Shown here: piece after piece, positions 52,819 through 61,880 of the stretch
How the letters are laid out: the number at the start of each line of letters is the position of its first letter
How positions within the stretch are numbered: the stretch's first letter is position 1
Assembly: GCA_964486455.1 (NCBI GenBank)
Contig: CAZAMP010000025.1
Location: forward strand, 1-64,000
From: CAZAMP01 sp964486455
Lineage (GTDB): Bacteria; Eisenbacteria; RBG-16-71-46; CAZAMP01
Reading direction: 5' to 3'
Length of the DNA stretch: 64,000 bases
Notes under the pieces: model-generated
Seen by the model: only the letters and a program-made list of their open reading frames with translations
The model's database searches: none
Told to the model about the DNA's origin: nothing
Translations under genes and position numbers: made by a program

Positions 52819-54405
52819 CTAGGCCGCGGGCGACTCCTGTTTCGCGAGTATCCCGACGAACGTGTCAACGAGGTCGGGATCGAAACTGCGCCCCGCTTCA
52901 CCCACCAGCGTCGCCACCGCGTCGTCGACGCTGTGCGCGTCACGGTGAGGCCGGTCGTGCGTGAGCGCGTCGAAGCTGTTCGCGATCGCGACGATCCGCG
53001 CCCCGATCGGAATCGACTCGGCCCCGAGACCTTCCGGATAGCCCGACCCGTCCCAACTCTCGTGGTGGTGTCGGACGATCTCCGCGACGGCGTCGAGCAG
53101 TCCCGCGCCGCTGATGGCCTCGGCCGCCTTGAGCGGCGCCTCCACGAGACGGATACGATCCTCCTGTGGCAGCGGGTAGGTCTGCTCACCCAGGCGGTCA
53201 TAGATTTCGACCAGCCCCAGATCATGCAGCTCCGCCCCGAGCCGGACGGCCTCCACTTCCTGCGCGGGAATGCCGATGGCCTCGGCAATCGAAACCGCGT
53301 ATCCGGCGACACGCTGCGAATGCCCCTCGAACCCCGTGTAGCACTTCTCGAGGCTCTGGATGAGAAGCCCCGCCGTGTTGAGGAAGGAGTGATGCAGATG
53401 GCTCTGTGACCGCTGGCTCGCGACGGCGTCACCCACCGCGTCCGCCAGGGCTTTCAATAGATCGACATCGATCGGGTCCAGCTCACCCGTCCCCTCGATC
53501 GTACCGATGCAGATCATGCCTTCGGGCTCGCCCTGGACGCGCACCGGATACGCGTAGCGAAGGCCGGCACCCATGAGCCGAGCCGCCTCCGCCGACATCT
53601 CGGGAATCGATCCGACGCTCTGCAGGCTGAGTAGCCGTGTGGCATCCCCGACCTCAGCCGCGAGCGGACCGTCCCCCGCGACCGTGAGCGCGTCGGTCGA
53701 TTCATGCTCCCATCCACGAATGATCCGGCAGACGTACTCCTCCCCCGCATCGTCCATGAGGAACAGCGCCGCGACGTCCAGGTTCAGATGGCTGATCGCG
53801 ACCTTCGCGAAGCGGCGGAGGAGATCGTCGGTCCCCGTGGTGTGCCCCATGGTCTGAAGCTCACCCACCACGCCGCCCACGCGGAAGAGACGCCCGCGAA
53901 GCTCCGCACGCGTCTCGTCGAGCGCCTTCTCGCCCCGCGACAGTGCCGCCTCGAGCTCGCGAATGCGTTGCTCGAGATTCCGGGACTTCCCCACGCGGTC
54001 GAGAATCTTCCGAATGCGAAGGATGAGTTCTCGCGGCGAGAACGGCTTCGATACGTAGTCATCCGCGCCCCGGCGAAACCCCTGGAGCTTGGCACCGCTC
54101 GAGGCATCGGACGAGATCAGAATGACCGGAAGCGCCTCCATGCTCGACGTCGCGCGTATCTCTTCCAGGACCTTGAGCCCGTCGCGTCCCGGAAGCCGGG
54201 TATTCATCACGACCAGATCCGGCTGCGTGCTCTGTGCCCGTCGCAGCGCGTCCGCGCCGTCTTTCGCGATCGTGACGTCGAACCCACGCCCCGTCAGGGT
54301 AATTCGAAGCAGATCCAGAACCCGCGCGTCATCATCGACGACGAGAATACGTTCATCCCCGCCGGCGGTCGTCGTCCGCGGGGTAGCGCTCTTCTTCTCT
54401 CTCAT
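52819..54405 (-). CDS. Degenerate receiver-GAF-HD-GYP protein
   Basis: 528 aa from the ATG at 54405 (GGGAG upstream). Residues 18-133 are a CheY-like receiver with the acidic pocket (VVDDDA) and conserved Lys (SKPFSP), but the phosphoacceptor is Asn68 (VVMNTRLP, codon 54202-54204). A coiled linker and a GAF domain (about 190-330) follow, then an HD-GYP domain (about 350-520): GHSQRV, HD (394-395), HHHESWDGSGYPEG. The HDxGK lysine is Leu and the usual second-to-last metal Asp (ADxxDA) is Asn476. It would be a c-di-GMP phosphodiesterase by family, but altered residues raise doubt about both phosphorylation and catalysis. Confidence 0.85.
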   Translation of the reverse strand: MREKKSATPRTTTAGGDERILVVDDDARVLDLLRITLTGRGFDVTIAKDGADALRRAQSTQPDLVVMNTRLPGRDGLKVLEEIRATSSMEALPVILISSDASSGAKLQGFRRGADDYVSKPFSPRELILRIRKILDRVGKSRNLEQRIRELEAALSRGEKALDETRAELRGRLFRVGGVVGELQTMGHTTGTDDLLRRFAKVAISHLNLDVAALFLMDDAGEEYVCRIIRGWEHESTDALTVAGDGPLAAEVGDATRLLSLQSVGSIPEMSAEAARLMGAGLRYAYPVRVQGEPEGMICIGTIEGTGELDPIDVDLLKALADAVGDAVASQRSQSHLHHSFLNTAGLLIQSLEKCYTGFEGHSQRVAGYAVSIAEAIGIPAQEVEAVRLGAELHDLGLVEIYDRLGEQTYPLPQEDRIRLVEAPLKAAEAISGAGLLDAVAEIVRHHHESWDGSGYPEGLGAESIPIGARIVAIANSFDALTHDRPHRDAHSVDDAVATLVGEAGRSFDPDLVDTFVGILAKQESPAA

Positions 54406-54537
54406 GCATGCGTCTCCCGGCAGGATGCTCCCAAAGAAGCGTCTGGGGGTAGTTTCCGTTGGTGGAATCATCGACAGACGGCGGCGGAACCTTTTGCCGG
54501 ATAATGAGGTGCGGAGTCGGAGAATCGGGCCGGTCGG

Positions 54538-55599
54538 CTACTCGGGCACCCAACACTGGGCGCTGTGGTAGACCATGACCGCGTCCTGGGCCCCGTTGTA
54601 GCGGGCGACAACCCAGGTGTAGCCTTCGCCCTCGAAGAGCAAAGTGGGCAGCCCCACGGGATTAGCGATCATCGCGCCCGTTTCGGCGTCGATCGTGGCG
54701 AGAGGAACGCCGTAGATATCCCGACTTACCGGGAAGTAGAGCGGATCACCGGTTCGATCGAGGTAGACAACCTCGGTGGTCGCGCCCTTCAGGCCCCACT
54801 CGCCGTCGAGCGTCCAGCTGTCAGTGCCGCTCTCGAAGTCATCCGAGAAGACGATCTCACCGTCGGCCATCAGGAGCAGATCATCGATGAACCAACCGTC
54901 GGCGTGACTCGACGGACCGGAGTGGATGAAGAAGCGAATCATGACGTCGCCGCTGTCCGCGTATGCGGAGAGATCGACCCGCTCCTCGAAGAACACGCCG
55001 TGGAAACCGCCGGCGTAGTTGTAGGTGACGACCGTTTCCCAGCCATCGAGTCCATCGTAGCTAACCTCTACACGGCCGTAGTCGGACTGGGAGTTGTACC
55101 TGAAGTTCCAGTGATGCCAGAAGCTCAGCTCGATGGAGTCGGCCCCGGCAAAGTCGAACGCCTGCGCGATCGTCGCGGCGTAGTCCCAGTCGCGATCGTA
55201 GGGCCCGTCGGGGCTGTCGGTAAGGCTGAACATGCCCGAGTGAGCGTCGTAGGCCGTGTCGGAGATCGACCAGGTCGCCCGGACCGTGCCGAGTTCGATA
55301 TCGTCTCCCCCGCCGTGCTCCGCGATTCCGTTGGGGCCGCGGTGATACCCCATTGCGTCCATGTCCTCGGTCCAGCGGGACTCGAGACCGCCATTGAAGC
55401 CGGGTCCCACGAGGCTCATGCAGCCGCCACCCCCGAGCTTCCAGAAGGTGTCGACCACCGGACGCTCGCCTACGTGCGTTTGCTCCGCGCGCTGGATCAG
55501 AATGTAGTCGGCCTCGAGAACGACGTCGGCGAGCAGCGGCCCCGCGATGGCGAGAAGCATAAGGAGAGAGAGAAGTGAGCCAAGTCCGTGCCGCCGCAT
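54538..55599 (-). CDS. Secreted protein with a MAM/jelly-roll-like domain
   Basis: 353 aa with a signal peptide (LLSLLMLLAIAGPLLA). The middle (about 110-260) has the pattern seen in immune-inhibitor-A and MAM-like beta-sandwiches attached to exported proteins: SIELSFWHHWNF, YDGLDGWETV, VMIRFFIHSGPSSHADGWFIDDL. A short C-terminal module ends in Cys-Trp-Val-Pro-Glu. No catalytic motif is visible. Probably extracellular; partner unknown. Confidence 0.65.
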   Translation of the reverse strand: MRRHGLGSLLSLLMLLAIAGPLLADVVLEADYILIQRAEQTHVGERPVVDTFWKLGGGGCMSLVGPGFNGGLESRWTEDMDAMGYHRGPNGIAEHGGGDDIELGTVRATWSISDTAYDAHSGMFSLTDSPDGPYDRDWDYAATIAQAFDFAGADSIELSFWHHWNFRYNSQSDYGRVEVSYDGLDGWETVVTYNYAGGFHGVFFEERVDLSAYADSGDVMIRFFIHSGPSSHADGWFIDDLLLMADGEIVFSDDFESGTDSWTLDGEWGLKGATTEVVYLDRTGDPLYFPVSRDIYGVPLATIDAETGAMIANPVGLPTLLFEGEGYTWVVARYNGAQDAVMVYHSAQCWVPE

Positions 55600-55707
55600 C
55601 CGTCAACTCCTTCGATCGTGATGGCGATCATGATGGCCGCGTAGGGTGGCGAGTATACTCCGGCGCTAACCGTCGAACCAGCGGGCGGGGCGCGCCGGCA
55701 AGACAAT

Positions 55708-55735
55708 GGCCGGCCCTCCGTATGGAAGGCCGGCC
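55708..55735 (-). terminator. Strong hairpin after the HAMP gene
   Basis: GGCCGGCC at 55708-55715 and again at 55728-55735 pair as an 8-bp stem, extended by three more pairs around the loop GTAT. It sits 100 bases past the stop of the HAMP protein gene on the minus strand. There is no clear T-run, so termination is likely but not certain. Confidence 0.45.
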
Positions 55736-55834
55736 GCCAAGGAAGCGCTCCGGGTTGCTGTCCCATGGCCCCTCTGAGTCAGCCGGATGCATCCGAATGA
55801 TCTACAGGCACTATACCCGAAACTCATTACTGTG

Positions 55835-56791
55835 TCAAAGGTTAGAGGATTTGCGATGTTCCGCCCCCCGCTCGACGCGGCGGCGCACTCCTTCCACCTC
55901 CAAACCGATACCGCGCCCTCGCCTCGCAAGCTCGCGGCTCTTCGACGCTTCGCTTTCGAGCCGGGAACTCAAGTGCCCGAGTACGTCGAGCGATTCGTCG
56001 AGACGCGTCCCGAGTAGCTGCACCATGCCGGCAACGCGATCCAGATGTACAGATAGGTCAGCCGCCTCGGGCGCACCCTCGACCTCCCGAATGATTGTGT
56101 CGATGGATTGTCGGACTTCCTTCGTCTTGGCGATCGCTTCGAGCAGCATCATGAACTCGTTTTCGTGTCCGCCGGCCGCCGCGTTCACGTCTTCGCCGAG
56201 CGCCGTCATCGACTTCCCGAGCTGATCGAACAGGACGGTCAGCTCGGTCTCGCGTCGGTCGAGGCGTTCCATCAGCGCGCGAAGCGCTTCGCCGATCGGC
56301 GCGAGCAGCCCCGTGCACGTGGCCGCGTCCCCGGGCGGCACGTCGGTCGCGATCCGATCGATGCACGTGACGACTTCTTCCGCCGACGCACGCGTGGCTT
56401 CGTAGCCCTCCAGACTCTTGCGACCCGTCCGCTGTTGCCTGAGCATCACGTCGATCCGATTGTAGAGAAGACGAATCTCCCAGTCCGCGCGAGCGCTCAC
56501 GCTCGGGGAATCGCCGGAGTCTAGGGCGCGAACCAACTCCTCCACGGGATCGGTAAGAGAACGGGCGACCCGGCGCAGCCAGACGAACTGACTCAACAGC
56601 CCGACACCGACGATCACCGCGCAACCGATGAGAAGCGTGGGTTCGTTGTGGAGCGGGCCGGGCTCACGCCAGATGAAGAAGAACCCCGTCAGCGCCCCGG
56701 CCGTGATGAGCGTAGGCAGCAGCGAGAAGCCCGCAAGCTTCGCCAGAAGCGGCCCGCCTCCAACCGGTGATCTCTCTTCACGTTCTCTCAT
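55835..56791 (-). CDS. HAMP-domain membrane protein with coiled coil
   Basis: 318 aa from the ATG at 56791; the frame runs further up but that part is Arg/Pro-rich. Two membrane segments (LAGFSLLPTLITAGALTGFFF and LLIGCAVIVGVGLLSQFVWL) with hardly any periplasmic loop, then a HAMP (RRVARSLTDPVEELVRALDSGD) and a long coiled coil. The conserved tip of chemotaxis receptors is absent, and so are kinase motifs, so this is a HAMP/coiled-coil signalling or scaffold protein rather than a true MCP. It is divergent from the sigma-54-driven gene at 57018. Confidence 0.7.
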   Translation of the reverse strand: MREREERSPVGGGPLLAKLAGFSLLPTLITAGALTGFFFIWREPGPLHNEPTLLIGCAVIVGVGLLSQFVWLRRVARSLTDPVEELVRALDSGDSPSVSARADWEIRLLYNRIDVMLRQQRTGRKSLEGYEATRASAEEVVTCIDRIATDVPPGDAATCTGLLAPIGEALRALMERLDRRETELTVLFDQLGKSMTALGEDVNAAAGGHENEFMMLLEAIAKTKEVRQSIDTIIREVEGAPEAADLSVHLDRVAGMVQLLGTRLDESLDVLGHLSSRLESEASKSRELARRGRGIGLEVEGVRRRVERGAEHRKSSNL

Positions 56792-56962
56792 CGTGCAACT
56801 ACTCCGTGCAGGATGCATGGGGGCACGGGGCACCTCCCGCGCCGATTCTCCCGCGCCACGTCGTCGGGCAACCGCACCAGCATCCGGAATATGCCGCGCC
56901 AAATCAAGGGGATACGGCCGATCCCGCGAACGACCCGAATCGATCCTTTTCGACAACGAACG

Positions 56963-56977
56963 TGGCACAAGCCTTGC
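56963..56977 (+). promoter_or_regulatory. Sigma-54 (RpoN) promoter
   Basis: TGGCAC (56963-56968), AAGCC, TTGC (56974-56977): the -24 GG and -12 GC are 10 bases apart, matching the RpoN consensus TGGCAC-N5-TTGC at every conserved base. It lies 41 bases before the ATG at 57018 and reads toward it. It lies in a genuine non-coding gap. Confidence 0.8.
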
Positions 56978-57017
56978 GCCTCCGGTCCGTAAATCCCCAC
57001 CCAGGAGTTGGCAGGAG

Positions 57018-57809
57018 ATGGACGAATACCGTTTGGGACAGGAAAGCCAGCCACCCAGTGATCGAGGAACGACGCCGACGTTTCACTTCATGCTGAAGTG
57101 CCTCCTCTATTCGCGTCTTCAGACCGGATTGGTTTCGAACCGCGAGTTCTATGATGAGGACGTCAACGTCTACATGGCTCACCTGCTGCAGTCGTTCATC
57201 AATCCGGATTACGTCGAGCGCGCACGGCCCTACCTATCCCAGTACGACACCGATGTCTTCAAGAGTCTGGGCCGATCGATGGACGCGCGACTCAAGTACA
57301 CGATCTACAAAGCCAACGCCGACTTCCTTCTCGTGTCGATGGGGATCTTCGACGATCCCCAGGCGATCGCGCCCGAACGGCGGAAGCGCCGGCGACGTGC
57401 TCCTCAGACCCAACCGTCCGAGGAAGCGTACATCGGGCGCGGAAAGACTTACTACCGGTTCGCGTACACCTACTCGCAACAGCTCTACAAGAAGAACGCC
57501 GGAATCAGCGAGGTATTGGAGAAGCTCTCGGTAGGTTTTGACAGCTATCTGAAGATTCTCGCGCACATGCGTGGCGAGTATCTCGATCTCATGGATCGTC
57601 TGTCGGCGGGTGAGGTCTTCCACCTCGAGCGATCCGTCGATGAGACGGCCCGTAGCGAAGAGATCAAAGCCAAGCAGAACGAGCTGCTCGATCTCTTCAA
57701 CCTGTGGCAGGAAACACGCAGCCAGGAGACATGGAGGGAAATGCAGAAGGTGGCGGACGATCTCAGGGAGATTAACCCCGGCTTCGAATTCAAGTTGCCG
57801 GAGGCCTGA
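57018..57809 (+). CDS. Conserved-looking cytoplasmic protein of unknown function under sigma-54 control
   Basis: 263 aa from the ATG at 57018 (GGAG ten bases upstream); the same frame continues upstream through the promoter and into the divergent gene but is not coding there. The protein has no signal peptide or membrane segment. It is mostly helical: MLKCLLYSRLQTGLVSNREFYDED, VNVYMAHLLQSFINPDYV, a basic patch (RRKRRRRAP) near residue 128, and a long helix near the C-terminus rich in Glu/Lys. I do not recognise the family. Promoter and terminator bracket it as a single-gene unit. Confidence 0.7.
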   Translation: MDEYRLGQESQPPSDRGTTPTFHFMLKCLLYSRLQTGLVSNREFYDEDVNVYMAHLLQSFINPDYVERARPYLSQYDTDVFKSLGRSMDARLKYTIYKANADFLLVSMGIFDDPQAIAPERRKRRRRAPQTQPSEEAYIGRGKTYYRFAYTYSQQLYKKNAGISEVLEKLSVGFDSYLKILAHMRGEYLDLMDRLSAGEVFHLERSVDETARSEEIKAKQNELLDLFNLWQETRSQETWREMQKVADDLREINPGFEFKLPEA

Positions 57810-57861
57810 TCGTCGCCACGCCCGTTTCAAACAAGGCACTCTAACAAAACAATCTGAATTG

Positions 57862-57904
57862 GGGCGCTTTACACCATGCCACTCCACCATTGCCCGAAGC
57901 GCCC
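57862..57904 (+). other. First hairpin of a tandem 3' structure
   Basis: GGGCGCTT (57862-57869) pairs perfectly with AAGCGCCC (57897-57904) around a 27-base loop. It lies 53 bases after the stop at 57809 and directly before a strong terminator. It may be a 3'-UTR structure or part of a small RNA. Confidence 0.4.
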
Positions 57905-57905
57905 T

Positions 57906-57962
57906 GGCCTCCTCCCGAATCACCACCGCCTGGCAACTCCGCTCGGGAGGAGGCCGCTTTTT
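57906..57962 (+). terminator. Rho-independent terminator
   Basis: GGCCTCCTCCCGA (57906-57918) and TCGGGAGGAGGCC (57943-57955) form a perfect 13-bp stem with a 24-base loop, followed by GCTTTTT. It ends the transcript of the sigma-54-driven gene. Confidence 0.85.
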
Positions 57963-58018
57963 CCTCTCCGGAATAATCTGCTGGACGCGGCCCCGGCGCT
58001 GGGGCATCACTTGGGGTC

Positions 58019-59230
58019 ATGATGAAGACCCTGATCGCGCTCGTGTTGATCGTTCCGCACGTGTCGGCGGATAGCGACATCACCGTCACGTCGGTTGATG
58101 GTCTCGTCCGCTCGCTCAGCGCATCCCCTCCCCGCACGACGATCCGCCTCGCGGCCGGTGACTACACGCTCAGCCCGTTCCCCTACGAAGAAGCGACGTG
58201 TGGAAACTGCGAGGACCCGTTCACGCGCGTCCGCGCCACCGTCGGGCTCATCGTCTCCGGGCGCGGCATTCGGATCATCGGCGCCGGCGCCGATTCGACA
58301 CGGATTCACACACACGCGGGTTACGGAATTCTCTTCGACGGCTGCCGCGATTGCGCGCTCGAAGGCGTCACGATCACCGACGGCGCGCGTGATCGCGACG
58401 GGCACGCGACCGACGCCGCCATCGTCGTGAAAGGATCGCGCGTCTCTATCCGCGATTGCCGGATCGAAAACAACATCGGCGACCCGGACATCGTCGGCGA
58501 CGTCGTCGTCGGCGTCATGGGAATTGCCGGCCGCGAAGGCGCTGAGATCACCGCCGAGAGCAACCGAATCATTCGCAACTCCTGGGATGGGATCGCCCTC
58601 TATCGCGACGCGTCGGCCGTGATCATGAACAACGTCATCGACGGTGTCGATCGCGCGCGCGGCGAGACCGTCGGCGGCGGTCGCGGCGTCGGGATCGGCA
58701 TCACGTGGAACGCGCGTGCGACCGTGCGGGGCAATCTCGTGAGGAACTACTGGAAAGGGATCGGCCTCTTCGTCGATGCGCAGGCGACCGTCGAGGAGAA
58801 CATCGTCGAAGACATTTTGACCTGGGGGATCTCGCTCTGGGACGCGGGAAAAGGACGCCCGTCCGGGATTATTCGAAACAACGCCGTCTATCGGACCGGA
58901 GCGTGCGGAGTCGCACTGATCCGCGAATCGGACGAGCCGCCGGATCCCGGGGAGCTCGTGGGAAACGCCATCGTGCGTAGCGGCCAGGATCCCCGCTACG
59001 ACTCGGGCGAACCGTACTGCTTCCAGACCGCGATCGCGCGCCATGCCGTTCCGGAGGCGTTCGAGATCCGCGACAATCTGCTGCTCCGAAACCGGGAGGC
59101 GGAGGACGCGCCGGGGTCCGATGACCTGCCGCCCGCCACGTTCGATCGCGAGGTTGGCGCTCTCGTGGCCCGCCTCCATGCGTGGAACGCGCTCTGGCGG
59201 TCGGCCTTCCTCGTGGAGTTCGGCCGCTAA
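58019..59230 (+). CDS. Secreted right-handed beta-helix (NosD-like) protein
   Basis: 403 aa; the ATG three bases on (58022) has better spacing from GGGG and gives the signal MKTLIALVLIVPHVSA. From about residue 30 on are PbH1-type repeats: VRLSASPP-like start, GILFDGCRDCALEGVTITDG, SRVSIRDCRIENN, AEITAESNRIIRNSWDGIALYRD, ATVRGNLVRNYWKGIGLF. The C-terminal 90 residues lose the repeat. NosD-like proteins serve in Cu-enzyme maturation or polysaccharide work, but nothing nearby indicates either. No sorting domain, unlike the protein at 10428. Confidence 0.78.
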   Translation: MMKTLIALVLIVPHVSADSDITVTSVDGLVRSLSASPPRTTIRLAAGDYTLSPFPYEEATCGNCEDPFTRVRATVGLIVSGRGIRIIGAGADSTRIHTHAGYGILFDGCRDCALEGVTITDGARDRDGHATDAAIVVKGSRVSIRDCRIENNIGDPDIVGDVVVGVMGIAGREGAEITAESNRIIRNSWDGIALYRDASAVIMNNVIDGVDRARGETVGGGRGVGIGITWNARATVRGNLVRNYWKGIGLFVDAQATVEENIVEDILTWGISLWDAGKGRPSGIIRNNAVYRTGACGVALIRESDEPPDPGELVGNAIVRSGQDPRYDSGEPYCFQTAIARHAVPEAFEIRDNLLLRNREAEDAPGSDDLPPATFDREVGALVARLHAWNALWRSAFLVEFGR

Positions 59231-59357
59231 GCGACCGGATCCCTCGCTCGACCCTTGCCTTCCACCCCACCGCCTGTGCTACTGTTTTCGCTCGCAAAAC
59301 GCATCCCAGAGCGGTCGCAAGACCTGAAGAATGAGCCCCAAGAATGAGGATGACAAG

Positions 59358-60548
59358 ATGGCCAAGCACACGATCGTCTCGATGCCCGGCGACGGGATTG
59401 GAAAGCCTGTCCTTGACGAAACCATCCGCGTTCTGGACGCCGTCGGATTCGACGCCGAATACATTCACGCCGACATCGGCTGGGAATTCTGGATCAGCGA
59501 GGGCAATCCGCTTCCGCAGCGGACGATCGATCTGATCGCCGAGCACAAGACGGCGCTCTTCGGCGCGATCACGTCCAAGCCGAAGGACGCCGCCGACGCC
59601 GAGCTGTCGCCCGCGCTTCGCGACAAGGGCCTCGTGTACTACAGCCCGATCGTGGGACTCCGGCAGCACTTCGATCTCGATGTCTGCATCCGTCCGTGTC
59701 TCTCGTTCCTCGGCAACCCGCTCAACTTCGTGCGGCGCGGACAAGGCGACTCCATCGAAGAGCCGTCGGTCAACACGGTGATATTCCGGCAGAACACCGA
59801 AGGGCTCTACGGTGGCGTCGAGTGGACCAATCCGCCGGTCCAGGTGCGCACGGCGCTCGAGACCCATCCGAAGATGAAGACGTTCGCCAACACCCCGAGC
59901 GAGGACCTGGCGATCTCCACGCGGATCTTCACGCGCACGGCGTGCCGGCGCATCGTCACGGCCGCATTCGACTACGCGAAGAAGTTCGGATACAAGTCGG
60001 TGACGATCTGCGAGAAGCCGAATGTGATCCGCGAGACCAGCGGCATGATGAGAGAAGCCGGCAAGGAGACACAGGCCGACTACCCGGGGATCGATCTCTG
60101 GGAAACCAACATCGACGCGCAAATGATGTGGCTCACCAAGAACCCCGAAGATTACGGCGTCATCGTCGCCGGAAACATGTTCGGCGATATCGTCTCCGAC
60201 GGCTTTGCCGGACTCGTGGGTGGCCTCGGCTTCGCGTGTAGCGCGAACATCGGTCGCGAAGTCGCCGTATTCGAACCCACCCACGGCTCGGCGCCGAAGT
60301 ACGCCGATCTGGATCCCTCGATCGTGAACCCGATCGCCATGATGCTCTCCGCCTGCATGATGCTCGACCACATCGACGAGACGGAGAGGGCGGAGAAGAT
60401 CCGGAGCGCCATCGCGACCGTGATCGCCGAGCAGAAGGTGCGGACCTACGACATGCTGAAGCTCCGTGGCGGGCCGGACGCGATCGGCCAGGGCGCGGCG
60501 ACGACACAGCAGATGACGGACGCGGTGATCGCGAAGCTGGGAGCGTAG
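59358..60548 (+). CDS. Isocitrate/isopropylmalate dehydrogenase family enzyme
   Basis: 396 aa from the ATG at 59358, which has TGAGGA seven bases upstream (ATG 59331 is an alternative). Beta-decarboxylating dehydrogenase motifs: MPGDGIGKPVLDE, RQNTEGLYGGVEW, the catalytic Lys/Tyr region with DLDVCIRPC, and NMFGDIVSDGFAGLVGGLGFACSANIG. FEPTHGSAPKY is the NAD/NADP-loop. The enzyme oxidises a 2-hydroxy-3-carboxy acid (isocitrate, isopropylmalate or homoisocitrate) with Mg2+. No leucine genes are near, so isocitrate dehydrogenase is favoured but not sure. Confidence 0.88.
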   Translation: MAKHTIVSMPGDGIGKPVLDETIRVLDAVGFDAEYIHADIGWEFWISEGNPLPQRTIDLIAEHKTALFGAITSKPKDAADAELSPALRDKGLVYYSPIVGLRQHFDLDVCIRPCLSFLGNPLNFVRRGQGDSIEEPSVNTVIFRQNTEGLYGGVEWTNPPVQVRTALETHPKMKTFANTPSEDLAISTRIFTRTACRRIVTAAFDYAKKFGYKSVTICEKPNVIRETSGMMREAGKETQADYPGIDLWETNIDAQMMWLTKNPEDYGVIVAGNMFGDIVSDGFAGLVGGLGFACSANIGREVAVFEPTHGSAPKYADLDPSIVNPIAMMLSACMMLDHIDETERAEKIRSAIATVIAEQKVRTYDMLKLRGGPDAIGQGAATTQQMTDAVIAKLGA

Positions 60549-60554
60549 TGGCGA

Positions 60555-61880
60555 CTAGTCCCTGAGACTGGTCCCGCACCAGGCGCAGTGGTCCCAGTAG
60601 TTGCCGGGCACTCCCCAGCCACAGCTATGGCAGGTGCGCGTCGCGCCCTGGAACTTCCAGGCGCGGCGCACTTTTCTGTGGCACCAGGGGCAGTAGCGCA
60701 TGAACGGCATCAGCACCTTTCGGGAGCAGCCGGGATTGGCGCAGCGGCCGTCGTAGTGGCGGTCCGAGTACTCCTGGTCCGAGAGCGGTCCGACCCCGGG
60801 TCCGTAGCACCACGGGCAGAACTTCCAGTCGAGCTTCACGCCTCGGTGGCACCGGGGACAGGTCGCCGGGAATCGTGTGTCCGCGCGATGACGTTTCCGC
60901 TCTTTCCCGCACCACGGACACACCTGCATGGCCTCGGACACCGGGTCGCCGCACCGCTCGCACTCGAAGCGTGTCTGAAGCACGCGTCCGTAGCGACGCT
61001 TGAACTCGCGCACCCGCACCTCTTGCCAATCCTTCACGGGTCTGACCAGGGCCCGGCGGCGACGGCGGCGCGCGCCGTGTTTGAGGGTCCGCGCTTTGAG
61101 ACGAACGAACGCGTCGCGCATCACCCGACCGTTGGCGAAGCGTCTTCGGGCATCGATCTCGATGGAGCGGCGCAGGAGCGCGATCATTTCGGCCGGCACA
61201 CGCCGGCGCAGGTTCAGGTGCCCGGGCGGTGGCCACTCGAACGGCCACTCCGGCAGGCGTCCCGCGAGCATGCGATAGAGAACGAGCCCCGTCGAAAACA
61301 CGTCCGAGCGAAACGAGAGCTTTCCCATCGCCTGCTCGGGCGCCAGATAGCCGACAGTTCCCGATCCCGATCCCTGGATCATCGTGCGCACGCCGAGACG
61401 GCCGATACCGAAGTCGGTCAGCCTCAGGAGCCGCCCGTCATCGAAGAAGACCAGGTTCGCCGGTTTGATGTCGCAGTGTATGACGCGATGCTCGTGCGCA
61501 TGCGCGACCGCGTCGAGGATCTGCTCCGAGTACTCCAAGGCCGTCTTGACGGAGAGCCTCGTCTTGAGACGCTCCTCGAGTGTTCGCCCCCCGAGCGGAT
61601 AGACGATCACGAAGATGTCGGTGATGAAATCGGCGTTCTTGATCGGAAGGATGTTCGGATGATTCAGCCGAGAGTTGAGCCGGACCTCCTTGCGGAAGTC
61701 ATCCAGCTCTTCCTTCGTCGCCTCGCGGAGGCGGGGCACCTTGAGCGCGACGTGAATGCCCTCGATGGTATCGAACGCGCGATAGACGTCCGCGAAACCA
61801 CCGCCCGCGATGTGGCGTTCAATCCGATACTTGCCGAGCATCCGCCGGGGGCGGAGCTTCGTCAGACGCGTTGCGGCCAT
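60555..61880 (-). CDS. Ser/Thr protein kinase with four C-terminal zinc ribbons
   Basis: 441 aa. Residues 17-275 are a Hanks-type kinase: glycine loop IAGGGFADVY, VALKVPR lysine, HCDIKPANLVFF (Cys in place of Arg of HRD), DFGIGRLG and GTVGYLAPEQAMG. A basic linker (GARRRRRRALVR) follows, then eight CxxC or C-x4-C pairs making four zinc ribbons: CERCG/CPWCG, CPRCH/CPWCY, CANPGC/CPWCH, CHSCG/CAWCG. No membrane helix, so it is cytoplasmic. The ribbons could recruit nucleic acid or protein substrates. It is convergent with the dehydrogenase gene (6 bases). Confidence 0.9.
   Translation of the reverse strand: MAATRLTKLRPRRMLGKYRIERHIAGGGFADVYRAFDTIEGIHVALKVPRLREATKEELDDFRKEVRLNSRLNHPNILPIKNADFITDIFVIVYPLGGRTLEERLKTRLSVKTALEYSEQILDAVAHAHEHRVIHCDIKPANLVFFDDGRLLRLTDFGIGRLGVRTMIQGSGSGTVGYLAPEQAMGKLSFRSDVFSTGLVLYRMLAGRLPEWPFEWPPPGHLNLRRRVPAEMIALLRRSIEIDARRRFANGRVMRDAFVRLKARTLKHGARRRRRRALVRPVKDWQEVRVREFKRRYGRVLQTRFECERCGDPVSEAMQVCPWCGKERKRHRADTRFPATCPRCHRGVKLDWKFCPWCYGPGVGPLSDQEYSDRHYDGRCANPGCSRKVLMPFMRYCPWCHRKVRRAWKFQGATRTCHSCGWGVPGNYWDHCAWCGTSLRD

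Noticed and set aside
55835..56791. Methyl-accepting chemotaxis protein
   Set aside because: It has HAMP and coiled coil but not the conserved signalling tip or a sizeable periplasmic sensor, and no che genes are nearby.
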